A stretch of DNA of 64,000 nucleotides from Neocallimastix lanati (nom. inval.) (GCA_016946835.1 JACVTC010000020.1:1462501-1526500), one strand, 5' to 3'; counted from the stretch's first letter, positions 33,997 to 47,654 are shown. Program-made: numbers and translations. Notes: generated by a model not told the origin, from the letters alone.

Positions 33997-35022
33997 ATTG
34001 CAAGATTTCTTACAATAAAAGCTTAATTGAAATTAAAAAAAGAAAAAAAAAAATTAAATTTCACTATAAATAACTATTAATAATTTATTTTATTATATTT
34101 ATTGTATAAAATACTATATATTTCTCTTTCTTGTTTTCTTTTTTTTCGTTTATAATTTTTAAAGTTATTAGAATTTTTTATTTTTAATTTTTTATTTTTT
34201 ATTTTTTTTTTAAATATTAAGTTTAAAATATAACAAAATTTTAAAAAAAGTTTTTTTCTATAAAATATCTATTATTATAAATTTAATTTTCAAGTTAAAC
34301 TTTATATTTTCCTACCATTCTATCTTAATATTCTATCTTTATATATATATATATATATAATTTCATATTACTCAATAATTTAATATCATATTAATTTATA
34401 GAATTAAATTATTTATTTATTTAGTTATCTATTTATTTATACATTATAGGTTTATTTGTTTAATTATATATTTATTTATTTATTTTTTATACATTATTAT
34501 ATAAAAATAACTATATATTATATTATTGCTTTTATTTGCTTTTTATAAACTAATATTTTATAATTATTTTGAATATACAATGTAAAATTATTTTTATATT
34601 TTTATATTTTTATATTTTTTTTAATTCTCTTGTTTTTAATTTTGTTTTTAATTATTTCTTTAATTTTAAATAAAACATAGTAAATAACTCATATAATATT
34701 GACTTTTAAAAAAAAAAAAAATAACTATTAAAATTTAATAAAAAAAAATTTTTATATTTTATTTTATTTTTATTCTCATTTTTTTTTATTTTTATTTATA
34801 TTTTAATTAATATTTAAAACGCCTTACATGTTTTATTCTTACAATACTACTCCTTCAAAATTTTTGAAAAATAGTGATTGAATTTTATCTAATATATATG
34901 ATTTGTAATTTAAAATTTATTACCATTTTTATATAATTTGATTTAATATATCATCAAAGTTTATAACCTTAATAGAAAAAATTTATGTATTAATCATTAA
35001 GTTTTAAAATTAAATACATATT

Positions 35023-35055
<33 letters not shown>

Positions 35056-36677
35056 CTTTTATTTCATTTCATTTTGATGATATATTATTACTCTATGATT
35101 AAATTCATTTATAATAATAAAATATATTTATATTAATAATATACAATTAAAAAAGGTTACTTTATAACATTAATTTTTAATTTATTAAAATTTCTTTTAA
35201 ATTTATATACATTAATGAATAATTTACTACTAAATTTTTAATTTAATTTTTCATTTTAAACCATAATTTATTAATAGAAAAAAAAAAAATAAATAAATTT
35301 TTTCTCGTAATTAAATTTTTATATTATTTACAAAGCAAAATAATAAGATAATTTGATTATAAAAAAAAAATTAAATATTGTTAATTTTATAAGTATCAAA
35401 AAAAATTATTAAAAATGTTAAAATAAATCAAATATAACTATTAATAAAAAAAAAAAAAATCAGTTCTTAAATAATAATTATAGTCATTATAAAAACTTTT
35501 CAATAATCATAATAATGATTTTATTATTATTTATTTATCCAATCCAATAGTGATAGAATCCAAAATAATTATCTAACTATATATTATGTATATATAAAAG
35601 TATAATTCATCTAAAGAAACATAATAATTCATTATTTTTATTTTTATATTTATATTAAATAATTATATCAAGATAAAATAGAAAATTTTAACTTCTATAT
35701 CTTAAATTGAAATGCTAAAAAATAAAATATTCATGATAAATAATATCTTGGAAAAAAAAAATAAATAAAAAGTATTATCTAGGTAAACTTTATAAATTAT
35801 AAAAAAATTATTTTTTATAAAACATATATATTAAAAATCAATAGTTAGTATTAACCTAAAAAATCAAATGGAATATTTTTAATATAATAATCATTAATAA
35901 TGTTAAATTGTATAAAAATAAAAAATTATTGAATTTAAAATTTATTTATAAAAAAAAAAAAAAAAAGAAATTTCCATTTATTCATTTAATTAATTAATGA
36001 TTAATTTATTAACTGTTCATGGTTATTTCATTGATATAAAATTTGTGATATTCATTAATTATCTCCTAAAATATTGTATAATGTATATTTTTTTTATTAT
36101 TATTTATTATAAATAATAATATTACATTATTCATGTATAATGTATATTATTAATTAAAAATATTAAATCTTTTCTGAATAATTTATATATTACATATATA
36201 TAAAAAAATTATATTAACAATATTTTAAGTTTATATTAACTTAAAAATAGAAAAACAATTATTCATAATTTGTAAATTATTCAATATAAATAGTAAATAT
36301 TTTTAATATCACTTTATGGTTATTAATTATATGAAAAGTTCGCTTAATATAGAGTTTTTAAAATAATTATTTAAAGATATTTAATTATTTTTTTTTTTAA
36401 ATTGATTTATTTTATTTATTAAAATAATTCAATAAATAATTATATATATATTATATTATAGTATCTATGGATTACAATATTTTTATTTATATCATATTAA
36501 TTTTTCTTGGTATAATAAATATTAATTTTTAAATTATTTTAAATAAATTTATTTTGTTTTCCAAAAGTGAGATATTATAATTATTTAAACTATTTAAAAA
36601 AATAATAATAGAACTACAAAAAAAAAAAAAAAAAAAAAGGGAAAAAAAAAGGGGAAAAAATCATATAAATGACTAAT

Positions 36678-36716
<39 letters not shown>

Positions 36717-37706
36717 CCATATCAAATAATCATTAAATAAATCTTACTCTAATATAGTATTAACATTTTTACATGATAAAATTTGTTTTTTTAATTATTT
36801 TGCATATATAATTTTCTACAATTAGATAATTTCTATGTTCCATTCTATTTTATTGTTACATTGAAATAATAAAGATTGGAAATATTATTAAATTATTATT
36901 AATGAATTATAATAAAAAAAAAAAAAAATAAAATAAAATAAGCATTAATAAAAAAAAAAAATAATAAAATAAAATAAAATTGTTTTAAATAAAGGATTTA
37001 CAAAAATATTATATTATATGAAATTTTTAACTATATACATGTTCATTTTAATATATAAAATAAATATTTCTTTAGATTTTTCATATAAAGTATTAAAAAT
37101 AATTTTTTTTTTTAGAAGAAAAAATAAAAACAATTATTTGATCATAATATTATTATTAAGTTTTTAAAAAATATTTTATTTTATTTTATTTTTTTTTTTT
37201 TTTTTTTTTGCTTTCTTTTATATATATATATTATTTTTAAATAAATCTTACATATTATTATTTTTCCTTTTTTTTTTCTCCCAATATTATAAAAAGATGG
37301 AATAAAAAATAATAATAAAAAATAATAATAAAAAATAATAATAAATAAATAAAATAAAGTTAAAAATATAATTAACAGTAAATTAATATAAAATATTAAA
37401 GTAAATAAAAATAAAATAAATAGTAAAGCAATAATAAATATGTGGATTATTAATAACAATAATATAAAATAAAAAATAAAAAAAAATAGTTAATAAATAT
37501 ATAAATATTGAATTGATGTACGGATGGGAAAATATATTGAATTTGTTGGGTATAGAAACCATTAAAAAAACATGAACGAAATGAAAGCTTAACCATGAAA
37601 TGCTAAAATAAATCACACTGGCAAAACTGTAAACTTGCTTACTTTTAATATAACAGCTACGAATGAATTTCAATTGTTCAAAAAATTTTCGATTCCAATA
37701 TATATA

Positions 37707-37763
<57 letters not shown>

Positions 37764-37949
37764 TTAATAGAATAATTCTATCATATCTTATTAATCCACA
37801 GTACAGGTCATATTATACATGAATATTTTCAAGGCTTTTATTATAATAACAATAAATAAATAAAAAAAATATATTGATAATTAAACATTTATTTTTTTTA
37901 AAAAATTCCAATTGTCGTTTTTTGTGATATAATAATATATTAAAAATTT

Positions 37950-37997
<48 letters not shown>

Positions 37998-38211
37998 AAA
38001 AATATAATTAAATGTTAAAAAAATAATTAAAATATCAATCAAAAATCTTTTTTAATTATTATTATTTATATATTATTATAAATAATATATAAATAATATA
38101 AATAATATATATTATTATAATTTTCATTATTATTATATTTATTTATTTATTGCTGTTTACTAATAAATTCTTTCATATATGTATACATATATAATATATT
38201 TTTAATTTCAA

Positions 38212-38261
<50 letters not shown>

Positions 38262-38280
38262 ACTTTAAAAATAATATATA
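33170..38280. other. AT-rich gene-free region
   Basis: About 5 kb of AT sequence with many poly(A)/poly(T) runs (for example 33306-33346, 36679-36716, 37718-37758, 37953-37994, 38218-38257). One less AT-biased island at about 37510-37700 has no convincing open frame on either strand. The low-complexity open frame at 37181-37459 is not a gene. Confidence 0.5.
37510..37700. other. Mixed-composition island of unknown nature
   Basis: The segment around GATGTACGGATGGGAAAATA and AATCACACTGGCAAAACTGT has clearly more G and C than its neighbourhood. No frame on either strand gives a convincing protein; a minus-strand open frame of 96 codons runs through it but ends in repeat-like residues. It could be a non-coding RNA, a gene relic or an isolated exon. 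Confidence 0.3.
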
Positions 38281-41200
38281 TTATTTTAGGTGATAAGATT
38301 TAAACAATTTATCATATTTGCTTTGATTTTTAATATAAGAAAAAATAGTCTTTCCTTCACTATTGGTTATGGTAGTATCAGCATTATAAAACAAGAGAAT
38401 ATTTACAATATTAAATTGATTATGTATACCTGCATGAATAAGAGCAGTATTAAAATCATTATCAAGTTCATTGATATCTTCTATACCACGTTTTAGGAGA
38501 TATTTCACAATATCATCGTTACCAATGATAGAAGCGATCATCAATAATGTTCTTCCCTGATTGGTTTTTAGGGTTGGATTAGCATTAAATCTGAATAAAC
38601 ATTCCATCATTTGAATATTTCCATTACTACAAGCATAGTGAAGTGGAGCATAAGAATTGGAATCAACATGATTAGGATCAGCATAATGCATTAATAAAAT
38701 ATTGACACAACGAATATAATTATATTCAGAAGCAAGAATTAATGCTGTCTTACCATCAGCATTAGTTTCTTCAATATATGGGGTATAATCTAAAATGCAT
38801 TCTAAAACCTTTTCATAGCCATTAGCACTAGCAATAATTAAAGGTGTTTCATGATTAACTGGTGTATATTGATTTACAGAGACCCCTCTTTCTAATAAGA
38901 GTTTTACAATATTAATATTATTGTTATAGGTAGCAATAATAAGACAAGAAAATCCGGTCACTGGATCAACAGAATTAATATTACATTCATTTTTATGTTC
39001 TAATATATATTGAACTTCATCATTAAGATTTGCCTTAATGTAAACAAATAACATATCTTCTTTAAATACATAATCCTTATCATAAGAGAGATATTGGAAT
39101 AAAAGTTTAGTAATTTCAATCATACGTTTTGAGAGATCTAATTCATGATCATCTTGGTTATTATATTTTAAATTTAAAAAATCTTCAATACTATGAAGAA
39201 GACATCTTCTTTCCTTATCAAAATCAATCAATATTTTTAACTTATCGAGTTTATTTTGGTTTATTATTATTTCAAATGCCGATTCACTTTTATCATTTCG
39301 AACTAAACAATCAATTCCTGGATTCAAGGAAATTAAGCTGGTAAAAACATCAATATTATCTTGTCTAGCCGCGACTAATAATGGAGTATCACCATCTTTA
39401 TTTTTAGAATTGACATCAATAGGATAGTTTGATAAGATATTAATTAACTCTATATTTCCATTCATACAAGCCAAGTGTAAAAGGTTATTTCCTTCTTTAT
39501 TTTTGGTATTTACTTCTATCCCATGTTGCATTAGGAAATTTATTACACGTAGATGATTGTTTTTACAAGCAAGAAGCAATGCTGTATTATCATTTCTATC
39601 CTTGGCATTGATATCCGTAATTTGATCGATAATTAATTGGACCTGATCGTATAAACCATTTTCACATAAATACATCAATGAATTCTTACCATGCCAACTC
39701 GTTAAATTAACATCTACATTATAATTTAATAAATATTTCATAATTTCTATATTATCAATTTTACAAGCCGTCATGAAGGCGGTTTCATTCCAAGTACCGT
39801 AGGTTTTATTGACATCAGCTTGATGGTCAATTAAAAATTGTATTAACTCCATATTTTGATTTTCACATGCTTGCATGAGTACACTCTTCAAATTACTATT
39901 TCTACCATTAATATCAGCATTATGTTCAACGAGGGCTTCCACCAACCTTAAATTATTTCTTTTACAAGCAATAAATAATGCTGTTTCACCATCTCTATTT
40001 CTATTGGTTATGATAACTTGATGCTCTAATAGTAATAAGGCCACATCAGTGTGGTCTTTATCAATAGAAGCCATTAAGGCGGTATTACCAAATTTATTTG
40101 AATCGTTGATGGAAGCATTTCTATTCAATAATTCTCTAACAATTTCAATATCACCACATTCAGCAGCAGTGATTAAAGGAGTATTCTTTCGCATATTGGT
40201 TAAATTAATTTGAATAGTCTTTTGATTCAAAAGTTCTTGTGCTATATCCAATCGATGATTAAAACATGCAATAATCAATGGGGTATTTCCATTAAAACAT
40301 TTATAATTTATATTTATAGCTGGGTATCTTAATAAAAATTGTACCATTTCTAAATTTTTCTTTAAACAAGCCCAAATCAATGGTGTTCTTCTTTTATCAT
40401 CAAATCCATTAATATTTGCACCATGTTTTAAAAGTTCTTCCATCATAGGAATATTTACTTTATGACATGCAATGACTAATGGTAAATTACCATCATGATC
40501 TTTTATATCAGTATTTGCTCCAGCTTCCAATAATATTTTAACAAGTTTAATATCATTATTATTACAAGCAATAATTAAAGGGGTCTTCCTTTGGTCATCA
40601 TTATCAAGAATATTAACATTAGCATTTTTACTTAATAATAATTTAACCACATCATAATTTTTTTCCTTACAAGCAAGTAATAATGACTCATTAATTGTAT
40701 TGGCTAAAACACCATAATGATTCAATAATAATTGAAATATTTCTTTATGGTTACTATTAAATGCAATATACAAAGGCGTTCTATTTTGTTTATTGTGAAT
40801 ATTAATATTGGCATTAAGGGAAAGGAAAGCGTTAACTATATCCACATTACCATGTTTACATGCGAAATTAAAAGCATACCAATTATGATTAGTTTCACCT
40901 TTTATTGTTTGGAATGCTTGAGGATTCTCAATAAATTCTTTAGTGATGATGTTATTACCATTATCATATAAAATAGATAAAATTAATAGTAAGTCTACAT
41001 CAATTTCCTGATTATTTAAAATTATTTCATAAAGGTGTCTATTGGCTAAAGTATTTTCAACATTTTTAATGATATTTGGAATATCTAGAGAAGATTCAAC
41101 TTTAATATTTGATACTTTATGATCAGTATCAGTATCAATATCAATGTCATTATCAACAGCAGTAATAGTCGTAGTAGTAGTAGTATCAATATTCATGATT

Positions 41201-42036
41201 TTATCTTTGTAATAAAGATAAATATAAATGTCTAATTTTCTATTTAATAATTGGTTAATAACATTTGGACTCTTGAAAAATATATCTAAAAAGCGAATAT
41301 CATATATTGCTGAAAGTTTCATTGCTGATTCACCTTTTTCATTAGACCAAAAAATATCATGATTGCAAGAAAGAGCATATTTTAATAAATTTTGTTTTTT
41401 TTCAAAAGAATATTTATCCATATTTAAAACTTTTTGAAGAAATGTATTTCCTAAACTATCTGTGGTATTAATATCAATACCATAATGAATAAATAGTTTA
41501 TGAATATAAATAATATCGTTTGCTGAAACGTCAAAAGTTAATAATAGATTTAAATATTTCATAAAATCATAATAAAATTCTAAAATTTTTTGTTTTTTAT
41601 TTATATCATCAAAATAATTGAGAAAGTAATAGGTTAAAAGCTGTTTAATAGCTTTTATTTTTAAATGTTCATAACCATATTCAAAAATTGTTTTTTGTTC
41701 TTCATCGACTTCATCCCAATTAAGACCATCATTAGAATTATAATAAAATAATTTTAAAAAATCATATTCACTGATTCTAACTTTATTTTTCCAGAAATTT
41801 AAGAAATTAATGATTGTTCTATTATTGATTGTCATTAATTTATTGAATAACTTAAAGAATATTTCATTATTTTCATCCTCAACCTTCAAAGCTAAAAGTA
41901 AAATAGAAATTGTATTTCTAAAATTAATTTTTTTTCCTGCTAATTTATTTAAATATTCTTTAATGTTAATAATATTTCTTGATTTTAATAAATAATATAA
42001 ACGTCCTTCTGGAGTAATTTTATTTGGATGATACAT
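38281..42036 (-). CDS. Large intronless ankyrin-repeat protein (1251 aa)
   Basis: One uninterrupted frame. The N-terminal ~190 residues (MYHPNKITPEGRLYYLLKSR...) are helical and non-repetitive. From roughly residue 190 to the C-terminus there are about two dozen ankyrin repeats of ~33 residues with the canonical TPLIIAC..N...V.LLL..GAN pattern, for example TPLIIACNNNDIKLVKILLE and NLPLVIACHKVNIPMMEELL. A low-complexity Thr/Asp insert (TTTTTTITAVDNDIDIDTD) breaks the array near residue 290. There is no signal peptide, membrane segment or C-terminal catalytic domain. Ankyrin arrays are protein-binding scaffolds; the partner is unknown. The ATG at 42034-42036 is the only upstream start in frame. 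Open frames on the opposite strand are shadows. Confidence 0.9.
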   Translation of the reverse strand: MYHPNKITPEGRLYYLLKSRNIINIKEYLNKLAGKKINFRNTISILLLALKVEDENNEIFFKLFNKLMTINNRTIINFLNFWKNKVRISEYDFLKLFYYNSNDGLNWDEVDEEQKTIFEYGYEHLKIKAIKQLLTYYFLNYFDDINKKQKILEFYYDFMKYLNLLLTFDVSANDIIYIHKLFIHYGIDINTTDSLGNTFLQKVLNMDKYSFEKKQNLLKYALSCNHDIFWSNEKGESAMKLSAIYDIRFLDIFFKSPNVINQLLNRKLDIYIYLYYKDKIMNIDTTTTTTITAVDNDIDIDTDTDHKVSNIKVESSLDIPNIIKNVENTLANRHLYEIILNNQEIDVDLLLILSILYDNGNNIITKEFIENPQAFQTIKGETNHNWYAFNFACKHGNVDIVNAFLSLNANINIHNKQNRTPLYIAFNSNHKEIFQLLLNHYGVLANTINESLLLACKEKNYDVVKLLLSKNANVNILDNDDQRKTPLIIACNNNDIKLVKILLEAGANTDIKDHDGNLPLVIACHKVNIPMMEELLKHGANINGFDDKRRTPLIWACLKKNLEMVQFLLRYPAININYKCFNGNTPLIIACFNHRLDIAQELLNQKTIQINLTNMRKNTPLITAAECGDIEIVRELLNRNASINDSNKFGNTALMASIDKDHTDVALLLLEHQVIITNRNRDGETALFIACKRNNLRLVEALVEHNADINGRNSNLKSVLMQACENQNMELIQFLIDHQADVNKTYGTWNETAFMTACKIDNIEIMKYLLNYNVDVNLTSWHGKNSLMYLCENGLYDQVQLIIDQITDINAKDRNDNTALLLACKNNHLRVINFLMQHGIEVNTKNKEGNNLLHLACMNGNIELINILSNYPIDVNSKNKDGDTPLLVAARQDNIDVFTSLISLNPGIDCLVRNDKSESAFEIIINQNKLDKLKILIDFDKERRCLLHSIEDFLNLKYNNQDDHELDLSKRMIEITKLLFQYLSYDKDYVFKEDMLFVYIKANLNDEVQYILEHKNECNINSVDPVTGFSCLIIATYNNNINIVKLLLERGVSVNQYTPVNHETPLIIASANGYEKVLECILDYTPYIEETNADGKTALILASEYNYIRCVNILLMHYADPNHVDSNSYAPLHYACSNGNIQMMECLFRFNANPTLKTNQGRTLLMIASIIGNDDIVKYLLKRGIEDINELDNDFNTALIHAGIHNQFNIVNILLFYNADTTITNSEGKTIFSYIKNQSKYDKLFKSYHLK

Positions 42037-42277
42037 TTTTTAAAATATTAAAAAAAAAAAAAAAAATAAAAATAAAAATAATAATAAAAATAAAAAATAA
42101 TAAAAAATAAAAATAAAATAATAAAAATTATAAATATTGGTTATATTTAATTTTATATTTAATAAAAATTTATATAAAAATATATATTGATACTATAATT
42201 TAAATTTGAAAATTTTATTTTATTCCTAATAAATAAAATAAAATAAAATAAAATAAAATAAAATAAAATATAACTAC

Positions 42278-42318
<41 letters not shown>

Positions 42319-42766
42319 TTATGTAAATTTTTTTATATATGAAATATAAAGAAAAAAAACTATTCAAAAAAGGTGGTCCAGCTTAAAATTAGTCTTAAAA
42401 TAAATATAAAGATAATTATATATATATCATGAAAAAGCAAAATAAAGAAATATAATATTAAATGTATTAAATTCTAATTATAAATATATTATAACATAAT
42501 TAAAAATATGTAAAAATGGTATTATATTAGATAACATACTAACTTTTTTTAAATGAATAAATACATTATATTATTAAAGGTGGTACATTTAAAAAATATA
42601 TTTAATAGATAATTTTATTTGTTTATTTATAAATATATATTAATAATTCATATATTAAAATATATTTATTAATTTTTATTTTATTATTATTATTACTATT
42701 TATATAATAAAATAACAATTATTATTAACTATTATTTCATTTCAATGATTATTTATATTTAAATAA

Positions 42767-42797
<31 letters not shown>

Positions 42798-42926
42798 AAT
42801 AATGAACAATTAAATAATTAAATATAGAAAAAAAGTTAAAAAAGAAAAATTTACATAAATTATTATATAATTTGGAAATCTTATTGAATTAAATTAATAT
42901 TAATATATGAACCAAAAAGAAAAAAA

Positions 42927-42953
<27 letters not shown>
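42037..42953. other. Intergenic, AT-rich
   Basis: Poly(A) at about 42280-42314, a (TAAAA)n run at about 42236-42270 and mixed AT. It holds the presumed promoter of the ankyrin gene and the 3' side of the Def1-like gene. No element is recognisable. Confidence 0.5.
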
Positions 42954-42960
<7 letters not shown>

Positions 42961-43234
42961 TTTTCAACATTATAAGCTTGATTATTATCACGATTAGAAG
43001 ATGCTGTTGGTACATCATTTGTTACTGTATCATCAGATGAATATGTTTTATATGGACTATTTTGATTATTATAATTTGAATTAGTATCATGTATTAATTT
43101 ACTTTTTGGATAATAATGCTTATTATTAATGTTATTATAAGTATTTGCGGTAGTAGAATTATTTATATCATTATTACTATTAGTAGTAGCGGTAGTGGTA
43201 GTAGAACTGGTAGTAATATTATTTTTGTTATTCA

Positions 43235-43268
<34 letters not shown>

Positions 43269-43704
43269 ATTCATATTGTTATTATTATTGTTATTATTGT
43301 TATTATTCTTGTTGTTACTGTTACTGTTATTGTTATTTGTGGAATTATATGATTTCATATTTTGATATTTTGGATAGGGCATTGGATTAGCATATTGGGA
43401 TGAAGCAACATAGAATACTTTCATATATGGTGGATTAGCAGAAGAATAACATATATTGCCAGTATTTGGAATTGCATAACCATTATTATCTTTAGAACTA
43501 ATATTTAGAGGATAACCATTTTGATTATTGTATAAATTCTAAATAGATAGATAATTTATAATAATAATAATAATAATGAATATTAAAGTAATAAGAATGA
43601 TTATATATAAAGCAAAAAAAAAAAAAAAAAGTATGAGAATTTATATTAATATTTTTTTTATCATAATTATATTTAATAAAAATTATTATATTAAATTCAA
43701 TAAA

Positions 43705-43738
<34 letters not shown>

Positions 43739-44096
43739 GAGATAATTACCATAACGGAACCACTCACATGATAAGCAGCAATACCACCCATATCAGCAGC
43801 ATTACTTATTAATATTGGACTTGCAGATATAGTTGGAGTACCGATAGGTTTTCCCATGTTAAGATTAACAGGGTTATAGATTTTATATGGAGTATAATAT
43901 GACATATGGTTTCTATTATTACCATTACCATTGTTATTATAATAATACTTCTGATTATTATTACGATAACCAAATTTATTATTATTCATAAAGTTGCGAT
44001 TATTATGGTAATGGTTATTCTTGTTATTATTATTGTTATTATAATCATTACCATATTTATTATAAGATTTATTATTAAAGGAAAATCCCATGTTTC

Positions 44097-44137
<41 letters not shown>

Positions 44138-47100
44138 GCATTAGTATTACTATTTATGTTATTATTATTAAAAGTACTGGAACCTTCTCTAAAATGACTA
44201 TTACTATTATTATTTCTAATGCCATTTCTTCTATTATATGAATTCTTAAAGTTTTGATGGAATACTGGATTATAAATTTTATCAGAGAATGGATGTCTAT
44301 AAGGTGGAACAGTAGTTCCTTCTTGAACTAGCCCATTCTTTAATGAATCCGTAGTATTTTCAACAGAACTCTTTATTTCTGTTGAATTTGGATTATGTTC
44401 ATTCATTTTTTTATTATTTAATGATAGATTAACCCTATCGGATAATTTATCATGATTTTGTTCAAGCTTGAAATTATTACTATCATTTAATCTTTCTTCT
44501 TTATCATCATCATTCATATTTTGATATAAGCTATATATTTTATTATTAATAAATGTTGTTAAAAGTAATTCATAACAATAAATAATAAATAGATAATAAA
44601 TAGATAATAAATAAATAATAAATAAATAATAAATAAATAATAAATAAATAATAAATAAATAATAAATAAATAAATAATAAATAAATAAATAAATAATATT
44701 AACCAGTTTATATTTATTAAAATAAATTTTAAATTAAAAAAACTTACGTATTTCCATCATCAATATAGTAAGTTCTATTTTCAACATTCTTTCCACTACA
44801 TTGTAATGATCCAAATTGAAGTTCTAATCTAGATATATCTGATAATGAAATATTATTTTTTATATTACTTAAAATAAAAGATTCTTTATTTGTTTGAAAT
44901 TCTCTGTTTTCGTTTTCGTCTTCGTCTTCGTCTTCGCCTTCATCTTTTTCTTTTTCTTCTTTTTTTTCTTCACCTTCTTCTTGATTAGATGAAATCTGTT
45001 CAATTTCATGGTTTAATCTTCTTGCTATTTTCTCATTTAATTCATCAATTTTACTCTTATTACGATATTCTTCTGATATTTCAGTATCATCTTCAGTCAT
45101 TCTATTATAATTATTAATTTCCGTTTTTTCTTCTTTTGAAATTAGTACATTTTCATTTTGAATATTCACGATTTCTTCTTCTTTTTCTTTTTCCACTTTA
45201 CCATCTATAATATTATCTCTTGATAATACTTTTTCATCCTTTATTTCAATATTACTTGATGATTCCTTATTTATTTCTTCAACTTTATCTATTTTTTCTA
45301 TTGTCTTATTATCATTACTAGACTTATTCTCTTCTTCAATTGAACTGTTGGATCTCTTTATTTCTTCCTTTTCTTTATTTTCTTCCTTTAATTTATTAAT
45401 AGATGAGGACTCTAAATTCTTCTTATCATTAGATGTTGATTTATTTAATTTAAAAGAGTCTTCAGATTTTTTATCCGATGAGGTATTGTTTACATCTTCG
45501 TTTGGCTTATTATTTTCATTAGATTTTTCGATATTTTCCTTATTTTTTTCTTTATCATCATCATCATCTATTTTACTGTTTTCTTTTTTATCAATGACTT
45601 CCTTTTTTGAATTTTCTATTAGTTTGGTATCTTTATTATTTTCCGATTTTTTAAGTGTTTCATTTTTATTATTGTTAAATTTATTATCCTTATTCGTTTC
45701 TTTAATAGTAATTTTAATGGATATAGTTTCATTTGAATTTTCTTTGGAACTTTTAATTTCTTTTCTTATTACATGCTCTGTAGTAGATTTCTTTTCAATA
45801 ATTACTTTACAATCATTATTTTCTAATTTTGGTCTTAAATAGACAAATTAAAGTGTATATATATATATATATTATATTTATTATTATTATTATTAAATTG
45901 GTTATTGATATATAAAAACAAAGAAAATATAAAAAAAAAAAGTGGAAAATTATATATATAAAAAGTAAATTAAAAAAAATTTTTTTATTTGTAATTAAAA
46001 ATTTTTTTAAAAATAGTAAATAATTAACTAATTAAAGAATTACTTTGCAATTTGAGCCCATGATAATTTCTTTGATTTTGAATTATCTTTATTATTATCA
46101 GTGACTAATTTTTCATCTCTACTACCTTCTATATTTTTTTGATCGATAATTGAAGTTTCTGCTACCTTTTTATTTTGATTTAATTTATTTTCCTTTTCCT
46201 TATCTATGAAATTTTTCTTTTTATAATCATTTTTTTTATAGGAACGATAGCTACCACCAAAGTAATGTTTATAATAATAAGTATCATTATAATTTGAAGA
46301 TTTATTCTTATTTCTACCACCGTTACTATAGTTCTTATAATATTTCTTATCATTTTTATTTTTACTTAATTTATCTTTATCAGATTTGGTTGTATCTATA
46401 GAAACTTTAGTTTTTGAATCATTTATAATATTTTTATTTTCATTGGTATTACTACTAGATTTATTTTCATTATCACTTTTTTTGCTAGATTTTTTGTTAT
46501 TATCTATCTTTTCATTATTTATTGATTTATCTTTTATGTCAGAATTTACTTCATTAGATAAATCATTATTATCATCTTTTATTATTATTTTTAATTATAT
46601 TGAACATTAATAATAATTATTTTATAATAATTAATAACAATATAAATTTAAATTAATTTTAATTATAAATACAATAAATTAATATTTAATTTATCCATAT
46701 ATAAATAAATTTGACAAAATAAAAAAAAAAGTTTTAATTAGTTTTAAATTTTTTTATTTTTTATTTTTTTTAAATAAATAAAATTATTATAATAGGTAAA
46801 ATATTTTTATAATAATTATTTTGATAGAGAAATACTAGTAATTATTATATTTAAATAAAAAAATTTTTTTATAACATCAGTATCATACTCTCATATAATT
46901 AACTTTATCATTTTATTATATATGTATTAATATAATATATATGTTTTTATTTATTTATTTTTACTAATTTTTTTTAATAAAAAATTTATTTTCTTATATA
47001 TTTTATGTCTTGAGTATTTTCTTTTTTCATTATACCTTGATTGTCATCAGTTTTCTTTATTTTTTTATTTTTAACCTTTCCCCATTGCTTAGCATTACCT

Positions 47101-47517
47101 ATAAATATAATAATTTATATTATATATATAATTACAGAATTATTAAAATTTATTTTTAGTTTTTCTTTTTAAATAAAATAGTAATAGTATTAAAATCTAT
47201 TCGATTATTATTAAGGTATTTTCTCTTTAAATTAATAAAAAATATATTTTCTTTTCCCTTTATTATAGTTTTATTTTGTTATCATTTTTTATAATAGATA
47301 ATGAAATCTTAAAAGTATTACCTTCCATTATCCAAGAAATTGCAGCATCTAAATCTCCATCAACATCGTATAATGTAGTTAATAAATCCTCATTTTCCCA
47401 TTTTGGAAATAAATCTTTTAATGATTTTATTTTATCTTTTACATCATCTATATTCTTATTATTTTTTTCAATTTTTGATTTTTTATTATGAATAATTTTC
47501 TCCACAGCAACTTCCAT
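42954..47517 (-). CDS. DEF1: Def1-like CUE-domain protein (RNA polymerase II degradation factor)
   Basis: Six exons: 47322-47517, 47036-47098, 46044-46575, 44748-45833, 43750-44530, 42954-43538, all in phase, 1080 residues. Residues about 28-66 form a CUE domain (IKSLKDLFPKWENEDLLTTL, then LDAAISWIMEG), immediately followed by NAKQWGKVKNKK, the layout of fungal Def1. A long charged Lys/Glu/Asn/Ser region follows, with KLSWAQIAK at the end of exon 3 and LELQFGSLQ near the end of exon 4. The C-terminus is Asn-rich. In yeast, Def1 uses its CUE domain to recruit elongin-cullin ligase to stalled RNA polymerase II, and is processed from cytoplasm to nucleus. Here the tail is Asn-rich instead of Gln-rich. 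Assignment rests on the CUE domain plus adjacent motif, so the paralogue identity is moderate. Confidence 0.75.
44575..44697. repeat. (AATAAATAAAT)n 11-mer array in an intron
   Basis: Tandem AATAAATAAAT units, with AATAAATAGAT variants at the left end, inside the intron between exons 4 and 5 of the Def1-like gene. Confidence 0.75.
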
Positions 47518-47623
47518 TTTCTATTTATTTGTTTATTTTTTTTAAAAAAAAAAATAAAAATAAAAATAGTTTATAAATTTATATTATTTTAAAAAAAAAA
47601 ATTAAAAAAATTAATAATATAAA

Positions 47624-47654
<31 letters not shown>

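Noticed and set aside
37181-37459. 92-codon minus-strand hydrophobic open frame
   Set aside because: Composition tracks the AT repeats (Ile/Leu/Phe and poly-Lys); no motif and no splice context.
43906-44241. Ile-rich plus-strand open frame
   Set aside because: Antisense of the Asn-rich exon 5 of the Def1-like gene.
45348-45842. 164-codon plus-strand Ser/Leu/Phe open frame
   Set aside because: Antisense shadow of the Lys/Glu/Ser-rich exon 4 of the Def1-like gene, whose frame is supported by in-phase splicing.
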